A stretch of 64,000 nucleotides of DNA from Musa acuminata AAA Group (lineage: Eukaryota > Streptophyta > Magnoliopsida > Zingiberales > Musaceae), in the NCBI RefSeq assembly GCF_036884655.1, contig NC_088331.1, forward strand, positions 20,572,001 through 20,636,000, read 5' to 3'. This document shows, one piece after another, positions 54,775 to 64,000 of the stretch; positions within the stretch are counted from its first letter, which is position 1, and each line of letters starts with the position of its first letter. The position numbers and the translations under genes were made by a program. The notes below the pieces were generated by a model, which had not been told where the DNA came from, ran no database searches, and saw only the letters and a program-made list of their open reading frames with translations.

Positions 54775-55683
54775 TCATGTAATTTCGAAGTAAATTAGGG
54801 GGATTTCGATTACCTCATCATTGTAGGCTGTTAAGGCGTAGTTTGCCGCCTTGCTTTTGTTGACTTTCTCTTCTTCGGAGGAGCTCGATTCATCCCAATT
54901 TTTGTTCTTCTTCTTGCGTTTAAAGCAAGTAGTTCCATTCTTTTTGCTTTTTAATTTTCGTTTCATTTTAAGTTCACCATCACTTGAGCTTATGCTCGAG
55001 TGGTCTTCAAATGTTCTATGTCCCAAATCCTTCCTGTTCTTTGGAAGGTTGGTTTGTTCAAGTTCTTCACGTGCATTGCACGTCATTTCATATGTGATCA
55101 ATGAACCAATTAGTTCTTCAAGTGGAAAATGGTTCAAGTTTTTCGATTCTTGAATAGCAGTTACTTTTGAATCCCAAGTTTTAGAAAGTGAGCGCAAAAC
55201 TTTGTTAACGAGTTCAAAATCCGAAAAGCTTTTACCAAGTGATTTTAAACCATTGACGACATCCGTAAAACGGGTGTACATGTCAACAACGGTTTCGCTT
55301 GGTTTCATATGAAAAAGCTCGAAATCAAGCAGTAGAATATTAACTTTCGAGTCTTTGACTCTACTAGTTCCCTCGTGCGTGATTTCAAGAGTGCGCCAAA
55401 TATCGAAAGCCGTTTCACACGTAGAAATCCGATTGAACTCATTTTTGTCCAATGCGCAAAATAAGGCATTCATAGCCTTTGCGTTTAAAGAAAAATTCTT
55501 CTTCTCCAAAACCGACCATTCGTTCATTGGTTTGGAGGGAAGTTGAAAACCGTTTTCAATGATATTCCATAAATCCAGATTTAGAGAAATTAAGAAAACT
55601 CTCATTCGAGTTTTCCAATAAGTGTAGTCCAATCCGTTAAAGAACGGTGGACGAAAGACCGAACAGCCCTCTTGAAAAGTCAT
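54775..55683 (-). CDS. Gag of composite unit 1, no zinc knuckle
   Basis: Open frame of 302 codons from ATG 55683, 36 bp after the primer site. Begins MTFQEGCSVFRPPFFNGLDY. The UBN2 region contains YWKTRMRVFLISLNLDLWNI, LNAKAMNALFCALDKNEF, MKPSETVVDMYTRFTDV and EELIGSLITYEMTC (about residues 15-210). An acidic/Ser stretch, a basic KRKLKSKKNG stretch with a single Cys, and DESSSSEEE follow; the CCHC knuckle of autonomous gags is missing. It ends PLIYFEIT. It would form the capsid-like shell, but RNA binding would depend on the basic stretch. Intact, so translation is possible if the LTR is transcribed. Confidence 0.88.
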   Translation of the reverse strand: MTFQEGCSVFRPPFFNGLDYTYWKTRMRVFLISLNLDLWNIIENGFQLPSKPMNEWSVLEKKNFSLNAKAMNALFCALDKNEFNRISTCETAFDIWRTLEITHEGTSRVKDSKVNILLLDFELFHMKPSETVVDMYTRFTDVVNGLKSLGKSFSDFELVNKVLRSLSKTWDSKVTAIQESKNLNHFPLEELIGSLITYEMTCNAREELEQTNLPKNRKDLGHRTFEDHSSISSSDGELKMKRKLKSKKNGTTCFKRKKKNKNWDESSSSEEEKVNKSKAANYALTAYNDEVIEIPLIYFEIT

Positions 55684-55719
55684 TTCTCTCGGGTGTAAAT
55701 CCGAAATGAGAAATACCCC

Positions 55720-55731
55720 GCTCTGATACCA
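55720..55731 (-). other. Primer-binding site of composite unit 1
   Basis: Plus GCTCTGATACCA, i.e. an exact TGGTATCAGAGC on the minus strand, two bases inside LTR 2. Confidence 0.95.
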
Positions 55732-55859
55732 ATTGTTAGGATCGAGAGCACTAAGAGGGGGGGGTGAATTAGTGCAGCGGAAATCTTACAGCGATTAAAA
55801 ACCAAAAGCTGCGTTCGTTCAAAAACTATTATGATGCAAAAGCAAATTCTCAGTTTGTA

Positions 55860-56224
55860 TCTAAGTGCAGTTTGCGTCTAAGCGCAGATTGCGTCTAAGC
55901 GCAGTTTTGCGTCTAAGCGCAGTTTACGTCTAAACTCAGATTTACGTCTAAACGCAGTTTTACGTCTAAACGTAGATTTACGTCTAAACGCAGATTTACG
56001 TCTAAACGCAGATTTACGTCTAAACTCATATTTACGTCTAAACGCAGATTTACGTCTAAACGCAGATTTACGTCTAAACGCAGATTTACGTCTAAACGCA
56101 GTTTTATGTCTAAACGCAGATTTACGTCTAAACTCAGATTTACGTCTTAAACTCAGATTTACGTCTAAACGCAGATTTACGTCTAAACGCAGTTTTACGT
56201 CTAGACGCAGATTTACGTCTAAAC
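55860..56224. repeat. 18-bp minisatellite, LTR 2
   Basis: About 20 units of TACGTCTAAACGCAGATT, including a variant with ACTCATATT that LTR 1 lacks. Confidence 0.95.
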
Positions 56225-56752
56225 TTTGAAACTTGTTTGTATACTCGCAGAAGGCAGTATGCAGTTGAAATCAAGACGTAAACGTGAACTGAAATCTGAT
56301 GATTGAGCGAGGAAAGCCGATTTACGTCTGAATGCAGATTCGGAAGAACAGCACTTAGAACTTGTTCGTGAAAGCGCAGAGAGCAGTAGTAATGGAGGAG
56401 GTTTGCAGTAATGATAAAGTGCTCGAAAATAAACGCAAACCAGAGATTTAGAGTGGTTCGGTCAGCCTTGACCTACTCCACTTTTGGCTCCCTCCACCAA
56501 CGAGGTTGCCGACGTCAACTAGGTGCCTTCCTTCAATGGGCGAAGGCTAACTGCCCTTTTACAGCTTCTCTCCTTTTGACAGGCTCAGGAGACAACCTTT
56601 ACAGACCTTTCTCTCCTCACTTTACAACTGAAAACTTGAAGAACAGAAGGAGGAGACTTAAAGGATTTACAACACTTTTGAGCTCCTAGAATCACAGAAA
56701 AGATCAAGATTTCGGTGTAGGTCTGTATCTTTTCAGTGCTGAATGGGTGGGG

Positions 56753-56760
56753 TATTTATA
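56753..56760 (-). promoter_or_regulatory. TATA box of composite LTR 2
   Basis: TATTTATA on the plus strand (TATAAATA on the minus), in the conserved TATAAATACCCC context. It would drive unit 1. The equivalent boxes are at 51157-51164 (LTR 1) and 62401-62408 (LTR 3). Confidence 0.75.
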
Positions 56761-58258
56761 GGCTCCAACCCAATTCAAAATTCGAGCTCAAAACGATCAA
56801 ATCGATCAAATCCCAGAATTCTGGGATCAGGCGGTTGCACCTCTCGACTGGAGAGGTGGCACCGCCTAGCAGAGCTCGAAGACTGAGCTCTGCCGATTGC
56901 TTCTCTCTGCCAGAGCTCGAAGACTGAGCTCGATGGTTGCATCACCTGGCAGAGCTCGAAGACTGAGCTTGGTGATTGCATCACCTGGCAGAGCTCGAAA
57001 CTGAGCTCGGTGGTTGCATCACCTGGCAGAGCTCCAAGCTGAGCTCAGGCTGATCCACCTCTCTGCTAAAGCTCGAAGACTGAGCTTGGTGAATGCATCA
57101 CCTGGCAGAGCTCGAGACTGAGCTCAGGCTGATGCACCAATCTGCCAGAGCTCGAAGACTGAGCTCGGTGGTTGCATCGCCTGGCAGAGCTCGGAACTTG
57201 AGCTCTGGCGGTGCAACCTCTTGGCTGGGGCGGTTGCACCTCCCAGCCTTGCAGCCCTGGCGGTTGCACCTCCTGGCTGGGGCGGTTGCACCTCCCAACC
57301 CCACAGCCCAGGCGGTTGCACCTCCTGGCTGGGGCGGTTGCACCTCCCAACCCCACAGCCCAGGCGGTTGCACCTCCTGGCTGGGGCGGTTGCACCTCCT
57401 GGTGCAATCAGGGTCCGAATGGTTCACTCCATTCGGCCCACTTTGAATCTTTTCAGGGGCCCAATTGCCCCAAGATTAAGCTAATGGGATCACCTCACAT
57501 TTTCATGCTTAATCATCATGCTAACTACGATTAACTCTAAGACAACTTCTGCAGCTTTGCTCCGATGCGTCAATCGCTTCTTCCGGCGAGTTTCCTGCCA
57601 ACTTCCGTCGATCAACCGATAACCCTCGGTGATCCTTCTGCGAACATCCGGCATACTCCTGGACTTTGCGACGATCCACTTGGCGAGTTCCGACGAGCTT
57701 CGCTTGGCAAGCTTCTGGACTTCTCGGATCTGTTCTCTCTGAACCTCCGACGACCGTCCGAACTTCCGTCGAACTCTCGAACTCCCAACGTGATCATGAT
57801 CTTGACTCCGGCGCAACTCCTGCTGCTTGTCTTACTCTCATCGTAGTTAATCCTGCACACTTAAAACAAAACTTCAATCGAGACAATTAATCCTAAGCAA
57901 TTAACCAAGTTGTCCGACATGTCATTGGTCCCTCGACGCTTCGTCCGATTCTTCGGCGCATCGTCCTCTCGTGCAGCCTATTGCCCAATCGGCCAGTTGA
58001 CTCCGCAACTCCGATATCCTTGGCACAATACCCGCTCTTCTTGGCCCGATGCCCGAGTCCACGGCCCGAAGCCTTCTGTCGATACGTCGACCGATCCACT
58101 GGCCCGACGTCCAATCTTCTGACATGTTCCTTCGGCACAATATGATTTTCCTACTTTAATTGTCTCATCCTGATCGAAGCATCCTGCGTCACTCAAAACG
58201 CAGATTAAATCATAAACATATATCAAGTAGTTTCATCATCAAAATACGAGATTCAACA

Positions 58259-58272
58259 ATCTCCCCCTTTTT
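58259..58272 (-). other. Polypurine tract of composite unit 2
   Basis: Same AAAAAGGGGGAGAT on the minus strand next to LTR 2. Confidence 0.9.
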
Positions 58273-60422
58273 GATGATGACAACCACTTGATGACGGAGT
58301 TAAACTTAACTCCCGGAGTTTAAACAAACTCCCCCTATCAATATGCCATATTGATAGAACCTTGAATTCAAACTGAATTCAAGTCATTGCAATATTCATC
58401 ATGAATACTTGCAACACGTCAACATGAACTTATGCATAAACTTATGCATCACATGTCATGTCATCAACATACTTCTCCCCCTTTGTCATCAACAAAAAGG
58501 AGAAGTACTACAATCAAGTGTGTGTGATATTGGTTCAACTCATTGCATGAAAATCATAGTATCAAGTTTTATCATCATGCAATCTTGGAGCTAGAAGATT
58601 TAGCAAGTGTTACATCATGCTTAGAACATTCATGCTATCAAGTTTTAGATATGCAAGTTTTATAGCATATAAGATAGCACTTTTGGTAATGTTCAAGATA
58701 GCAAGTTCTACATCATGCAAGCTAGCAAATTAGAGATGTTCAAGAAGGCAACTCTTGCTTCTTGAAAATTTTGCTCACTTTGCTAGATGCGCAAGTTAGC
58801 ATTTTTGCCTCTTGAGATAGGCAAGATAGCACATTTGCTTCTTTTGAGATAGCAACTTTTTGCTTCTCTTTAGACCAACAAGCTAGCAATTTTTACGATA
58901 TACAAGTTTCACAATATATAAGCTAGCAAAAATTTCGAAAGCAAATGCAAGATAAATTTCTTGTGTAAGCTCATGATTCTTGCTTCCTATTGCAATGTGC
59001 AAATTGCAAGTTTTGCTTCTTGAGATATTCAAGATAGTGATGTTCAAGAAGACAATTTTTCTTCTTGAAATAAGCAAGTTAGCAATCTTTGCTTCTTAAA
59101 ATAGGTAAGCTAGCAAATCAAGTTTTTGCATCTTCTTAACTTGTACAAGCTAGCTATCTCCCCCTTTGTCATTGTAAAAAAAAGAAAGAGAGAATACAGT
59201 TTTGTAGTTCTCTTTTCCTTTTACAACGATTTCAAAATCATGACAAATGATGAATAATCAAGTTATGAATGTCAAGATAATTTTTCATCATGAATATTTT
59301 ATCATAGCATGCATCATTATCATAAATTGAAGTATTACATGCATGATATCATATCACCATTCATAATTACATTAATATTTCAATATAACAATTTCTTCTC
59401 AAAATGTGTAACTTGGCACTCATAGCATTTTAAATCATGATTTACATCATATGCAATACATCACATCATAATTAGAAAGCACAAGTATTGTATGCATAAT
59501 TGTACATTATAAATGTTTCATATCATGATGGTATCAATTTTGTCAAATTATATCCTACCATGCATGATCAAAACTTCTCCCCATTTTATCATTGAAAACA
59601 AGAAGAAAGTAGGGGAAGAGCATAAAAGTGTTAAATATTTCAATCATTTTTAAGATTCATAACATGAATAACGTTATTACTATTTCATCAAGATCAGTTT
59701 CGAGATTCACATAATATCATGAAATCATTAATCTCGATAAAATGGGAAAAACATTTTCTTTTTAAGTGATTCTTTTAACACATCATAAAAAAGAAAAACT
59801 CATTCATAATTCAAGTGATTTACAAGATATCATAAATGAATTTATCACTTGTATTTCACCAAAATCGAGAACTCTAGAGTTAGAAAATGATTGAAGCATT
59901 TAATCTGATTGAAGAATGATTCATATTTAAAGTGTAGCATTTGTCAAATCTGAAATCATCAAGTATAACTTTAATATTTTCATTGCAACATTAAGCAAGG
60001 TTTCATTGAAGATAATTTTGAATGATTCTTATAAATGCCTAAAACTTCTTTAATTTTAATTTATGATTGACTTTATAATAGCATGCTCAAATCTTTATTC
60101 TTATGTCAAAACCATACATTATATTTAATAAACAAAGACAATGAAAAATATCAAGCCTTCCAGACAAAAGCCATGTATCGTCATTGAAAAGCAATATGAA
60201 AATCATCAAAATATACATTCTTGCTTCTCAAGCACATAAGATTAATCTCACTAGGTGTAAAATCATTAGATTTCTATCTTGCATTAACATAAGACATACA
60301 ATTTTCATTATCATTTTCAAGATTACAAGCATGATCATATTTTTGCATTTTCATGGTTAAATTATTAAAAATATAATTTTCAACAAAATTTAAAGAAAAA
60401 GAAAAGTGCATCATGAAAAGCA
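58259..60422 (-). other. Non-coding interior of composite unit 2
   Basis: Same length and near-identical sequence to 52611-54774, shifted by 5648 bp. Visible differences include 59244 (C for T) and 60298 (A for G). Short-word series at about 58650-59160. Confidence 0.85.
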
Positions 60423-61331
60423 TCATGTAATTTCGAAGTAAATTAGGGGGATTTCGATTACCTCATCATTGTAGGCTGTTAAGGCGTAGTTTGCCGCCTT
60501 ACTTTTGTTGACTTTCTCTTCTTCGAAGGAGCTCGATTCATCCCAATTTTTGTTCTTCTTCTTGCGTTTAAAGCAAGTAGTTCCATTCTTTTTGCTTTTT
60601 AATTTTCGTTTCATTTTAAGTTCACCATCACTTGAGCTTATGCTCGAGTGGTCTTCAAATGTTCTATGTCCCAAATCCTTCCTGTTCTTTGGAAGGTTGG
60701 TTTGTTCAAGTTCTTCACGTGCATTGCACGTCATTTCATATGTGATCAATGAACCAATTAGTTCTTCAAGTGGAAAATGGTTCAAGTTTTTCGATTCTTG
60801 AATAGCAGTTACTTTTGAATCCCAAGTTTTAGAAAGTGAGCGCAAAACTTTGTTAACGAGTTCAAAATCCGAAAAGCTTTTACCAAGTGATTTTAAACCA
60901 TTGACGACATCCGTAAAACGGGTGTACATGTCAACAACGGTTTCGCTTGGTTTCATATGAAAAAGCTCGAAATCAAGCAGTAGAATATTAACTTTCGAGT
61001 CTTTGACTCTACTAGTTCCCTCGTGCGTGATTTCAAGAGTGCGCCAAATATCGAAAGTCGTTTCACACGTAGAAATCCGATTGAACTCATTTTTGTCCAA
61101 TGCGCAAAATAAGGCATTCATAGCCTTTGCGTTTAAAGAAAAATTCTTCTTCTCCAAAACCGACCATTCGTTCATTGGTTTGGAGGGAAGTTGAAAACCG
61201 TTTTCAATGATATTCCATAAATCCAGATTTAGAGAAATTAAGAAAACTCTCATTCGAGTTTTCCAATAAGTGTAGTCCAATCCGTTAAAGAACGGTGGAC
61301 GAAAGACCGAACAGCCCTCTTGAAAAGTCAT
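60423..61331 (-). CDS. Gag of composite unit 2, no zinc knuckle
   Basis: 302 codons from ATG 61331, same start context and domains as the unit 1 gag. Two amino-acid differences are visible: Thr for Ala in CETTFDIW (from 61058) and Phe for Ser in DESSSFEEE (from 60526). The frame is intact to PLIYFEIT. Retention of two open copies means little time has passed, or that damage has been removed by conversion between them. Confidence 0.88.
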   Translation of the reverse strand: MTFQEGCSVFRPPFFNGLDYTYWKTRMRVFLISLNLDLWNIIENGFQLPSKPMNEWSVLEKKNFSLNAKAMNALFCALDKNEFNRISTCETTFDIWRTLEITHEGTSRVKDSKVNILLLDFELFHMKPSETVVDMYTRFTDVVNGLKSLGKSFSDFELVNKVLRSLSKTWDSKVTAIQESKNLNHFPLEELIGSLITYEMTCNAREELEQTNLPKNRKDLGHRTFEDHSSISSSDGELKMKRKLKSKKNGTTCFKRKKKNKNWDESSSFEEEKVNKSKAANYALTAYNDEVIEIPLIYFEIT

Positions 61332-61367
61332 TTCTCTCGGGTGTAAATCCGAAATGAGAAATACCCC

Positions 61368-61379
61368 GCTCTGATACCA
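61368..61379 (-). other. Primer-binding site of composite unit 2
   Basis: Exact TGGTATCAGAGC on the minus strand, two bases inside LTR 3. Confidence 0.95.
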
Positions 61380-61381
61380 AT

Positions 61382-63854
61382 TGTTAGGATCGAGAGCACT
61401 AAGAGGGGGGGGTGAATTAGTGCAGCGGAAATCTTACAGCGATTAAAAACCAAAAGCTGCGTTCGTTCAAAAACTATTATGATGCAAAAGTAAATTCTCA
61501 GTTTGTATCTAAGTGCAGTTTGCGTCTAAGCGCAGATTGCGTCTAAGCGCAGTTTTGCGTCTAAGCGCAGTTTACGTCTAAACTCAGATTTACGTCTAAA
61601 CGCAGTTTTACGTCTAAACGCAGATTTACGTCTAAACGCAGATTTACGTCTAAACGCAGATTTACGTCTAAACTCATATTTACGTCTAAACGCAGATTTA
61701 CGTCTAAACGCAGATTTACGTCTAAACGCAGATTTACGTCTAAACGCAGTTTTACGTCTAAACGCAGATTTACGTCTAAACTCAGATTTACGTCTTAAAC
61801 TCAGATTTACGTCTAAACGCAGATTTACGTCTAAACGCAGTTTTACGTCTAGACGCAGATTTACGTCTAAACTTTGAAACTTGTTTGTATACTCGCAGAA
61901 GGCAGTATGCAGTTGAAATCAAGACGTAAACGTGAACTGAAATCTGATGATTGAGCGAGGAAAGCCGATTTACGTCTGAATGCAGATTCGGAAGAACAGC
62001 ACTTAGAACTTGTTCGTGAAAGCGCAGAGAGCAGTAGTAATGGAGGAGGTTTGCAGTAATGATAAAGTGCTCGAAAATAAACGCAAACCAGAGATTTAGA
62101 GTGGTTCGGTCAGCCTTGACCTACTCCACTTTTGGCTCCCTCCACCAACGAGGTTGCCGACGTCAACTAGGTGCCTTCCTTCAATGGGCGAAGGCTAACT
62201 GCCCTTTTACAGTTTCTCTCCTTTTGACAGGCTCAGGAGACAACCTTTACAGACCTTTCTCTCCTCACTTTACAACTGAAAACTTGAAGAACAGAAGGAG
62301 GAGACTTAAAGGATTTACAACACTTTTGAGCTCCTAGAATCACAGAAAAGATCAAGATTTCGGTGTAGGTCTGTATCTTTTCAGTGCTGAATGGGTGGGG
62401 TATTTATAGGCCCCAACCCAATTCAAAATTCGAGCTCAAACCGATCAAATCGATCAAATCCCAGAATTCTGGGATCAGGCGGTTGCACCTCTCGACTGGA
62501 GAGGTGGCACCGCCTAGCAGAGCTCGAAGACTGAGCTCTGCCGATTGCTTCTCTCTGCCAGAGCTCGAAGACTGAGCTCGATGGTTGCATCACCTGGCAG
62601 AGCTCGAAGACTGAGCTTGGTGATTGCATCACCTGGCAGAGCTCGAAACTGAGCTCGGTGGTTGCATCACCTGGCAGAGCTCCAAGCTGAGCTCAGGCTG
62701 ATCCACCTCTCTGCTAAAGCTCGAAGACTGAGCTTGGTGAATGCATCACCTGGCAGAGCTCGAGACTGAGCTCAGGCTGATGCACCAATCTGCCAGAGCT
62801 CGAAGACTGAGCTCGGTGGTTGCATCGCCTGGCAGAGCTCGGAACTTGAGCTCTGGCGGTGCAACCTCTTGGCTGGGGCGGTTGCACCTCCCAGCCTTGC
62901 AGCCCTGGCGGTTGCACCTCCTGGCTGGGGCGGTTGCACCTCCCAACCCCACAGCCCAGGCGGTTGCACCTCCTGGCTGGGGCGGTTGCACCTCCTGGTG
63001 CAATCAGGGTCCGAATGGTTCACTCCATTCGGCCCACTTTGAATCTTTTCAGGGGCCCAATTGCCCCAAGATTAAGCTAATGGGATCACCTCCCATTTTC
63101 ATGCTTAATCATCATGCTAACTACGATTAACTCTAAGACAACTTCTGCAGCTTTGCTCCGATGCGTCAATCGCTTCTTCCGGCGAGTTTCCTGCCAACTT
63201 CCGTCGATCAACCGATAACCCTCGGTGATCCTTCTACGAACATCCGGCATACTCCTGGACTTTGCGACGATCCACTTGGCGAGTTCCGACGAGCTTCGCT
63301 TGGCAAGCTTCTGGACTTCTCGGATCTGTTCTCTCTGAACCTCCGACGACCGTCCGAACTTCCGTCGAACTCTCGAACTCCCAACGTGATCATGATCTTG
63401 ACTCCGGCGCAACTCCTGCTGCTTGTCTTACTCTCATCGTAGTTAATCCTGCACACTTAAAACAAAACTTCAATCGAGACAATTAATCCTAAGCAATTAA
63501 CCAAGTTGTCCGACATGTCATTGGTCCCTCGACGCTTCGTCCGATTCTTCGGCGCATCGTCCTCTCGTGCAGCCTATTGCCCAATCGGCCAGTTGACTCC
63601 GCAACTCCGATATCCTTGGCACAATACCCGCTCTTCTTGGCCCGATGCCCGAGTCCACGGCCCGAAGCCTTCTGTCGATACGTCGACCGATCCACTGGCC
63701 CGACGTCCAATCTTCTGACATGTTCCTTCGGCACAATATGATTTTCCTGCTTTAATTGTCTCATCCTGATCGAAGCATCCTGCGTCACTCAAAACGCAGA
63801 TTAAATCATAAACATATATCAAGTAGTTTCATCATCAAAATACGAGATTCAACA
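61382..63854 (-). repeat. Composite LTR 3 (5'-most on the minus strand)
   Basis: TGTTAGGATCGAG...GATTCAACA, 2473 bp. Minisatellite as long as in LTR 2 (about 61508-61872), but without the extra 52-bp palindrome unit. TATTTATA at 62401-62408 marks the minus-strand TATA box that would drive unit 2. Confidence 0.95.
61508..61872. repeat. 18-bp minisatellite, LTR 3
   Basis: About 20 units; same overall length as in LTR 2 and two units longer than in LTR 1. Confidence 0.95.
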
Positions 63855-64000
63855 ATTGCCACGAACTGTTCCAACACGATCCGCTGCACCATGTCGCCTT
63901 CTGGTGACATCTCTATTACATTCTGATCCTTGTGGGATGAACTCGAATTGTGAACCCTTCATGTGTGGCCTCTACCAATACATCGTAGGGTCTCTTTCAC
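63855..64000 (-). mobile_element. Interior of the Gypsy-like element, right part
   Basis: Starts with the ATTGC duplication and continues the interior broken at 50173. GTGGCCTCTACCAATACATCG at its end resembles a GCATGGCCTCTGCCATCG word at about 49725, linking it to the left part. No frame. Confidence 0.65.

Larger units (their letters stand above)
55734..58258 (-). repeat. Composite LTR 2 (shared middle LTR)
   Basis: TGTTAGGATCGAG...GATTCAACA, 2525 bp, the longest. It serves as 5' LTR for unit 1 (primer site at 55720) and as 3' LTR for unit 2 (polypurine tract at 58259). It has 36 bp (two units) more minisatellite than LTR 1, and one extra 52-bp GGCGGTTGCACC unit (around 57310-57365) that neither LTR 1 nor LTR 3 has. 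Confidence 0.95.
50174..63854 (-). mobile_element. Three-LTR composite of a gag-only Sirevirus relative
   Basis: LTR 50174-52610, interior 52611-55733, LTR 55734-58258, interior 58259-61381, LTR 61382-63854, all on the minus strand. Both interiors are 3,123 bp and differ visibly at only a few sites: plus-strand pairs 53596/59244 T/C, 54650/60298 G/A, 54853/60501 G/A, 54878/60526 G/A, 55410/61058 C/T. One 5-bp duplication (ATTGC) bounds the whole 13.7 kb. Each interior has a primer site, an intact gag and a polypurine tract but no pol. The structure is what unequal recombination between LTRs of one inserted element would produce. Confidence 0.95.

Overview
The window is nuclear DNA from a flowering plant. 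The evidence is one intron-containing plant gene of the neprosin (DUF239) family and a dense nest of Ty1/copia retrotransposons of the Sirevirus (SIRE/Maximus) type: UBN2-type gag, initiator-Met-tRNA primer sites (TGGTATCAGAGC), repeated polypurine tracts and LTRs full of GGTGGCACC-type palindromes. I lean weakly to a monocot, possibly Musaceae, but cannot show this from the sequence. No rRNA, tRNA, CRISPR or prokaryotic feature was seen.

Layout. Bases 1-1574 are unclassified AT-rich DNA with one possible short exon. Bases 1575-6161 are a truncated minus-strand Sirevirus (H). Bases 6162-6554 are the 3' end of a plus-strand LTR (I). Bases 6555-8311 and 23841-25486 are the two halves of a minus-strand Sirevirus (C). 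C is split by a full-length but dead plus-strand Sirevirus (A, 8312-23840, TSD CATAT). A is split inside its integrase by a gag-only element (B, 12309-19420, TSD TCTAA). Bases 25487-28744 hold two half elements joined head to head (D plus, E minus). The LTR of E is split by a second gag-only element (F, 28745-38014, TSD CTCCA/CTCCG). F contains a solo LTR of a third family (33329-35664). Bases 38993-42476 are a decayed non-Sirevirus copia element (G) carrying an unidentified intron-containing gene fragment.

The only host gene I can support is at 43202-46658 (minus): seven phase-0 exons, 427 codons, with signal peptide, activation peptide and catalytic neprosin domain. Upstream of it, a copia LTR fragment (47728-47839) is interrupted by a Gypsy-like element whose 442-bp LTR is at 47840-48281. 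The interior of that element starts at 48282 and resumes at 63855.

Inserted in that Gypsy interior is the most striking object: 50174-63854, a three-LTR composite (LTR-gag-LTR-gag-LTR, minus strand) bounded by one 5-bp target duplication, ATTGC. Both interiors are exactly 3,123 bp and each keeps an open 302-codon gag that lacks the zinc knuckle and all of pol. The three LTRs differ in length (2437, 2525, 2473 bp) because an internal 18-bp minisatellite and a 52-bp palindrome-rich unit vary in copy number.

The gag-only families (B, F, composite) presumably depended on reverse transcriptase and integrase supplied by autonomous relatives such as A, H and C, all of which are now broken by stops, frameshifts and insertions. 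The nesting gives a relative order: C before A before B; E before F before the solo LTR; and the Gypsy-like element before the composite, which looks youngest.
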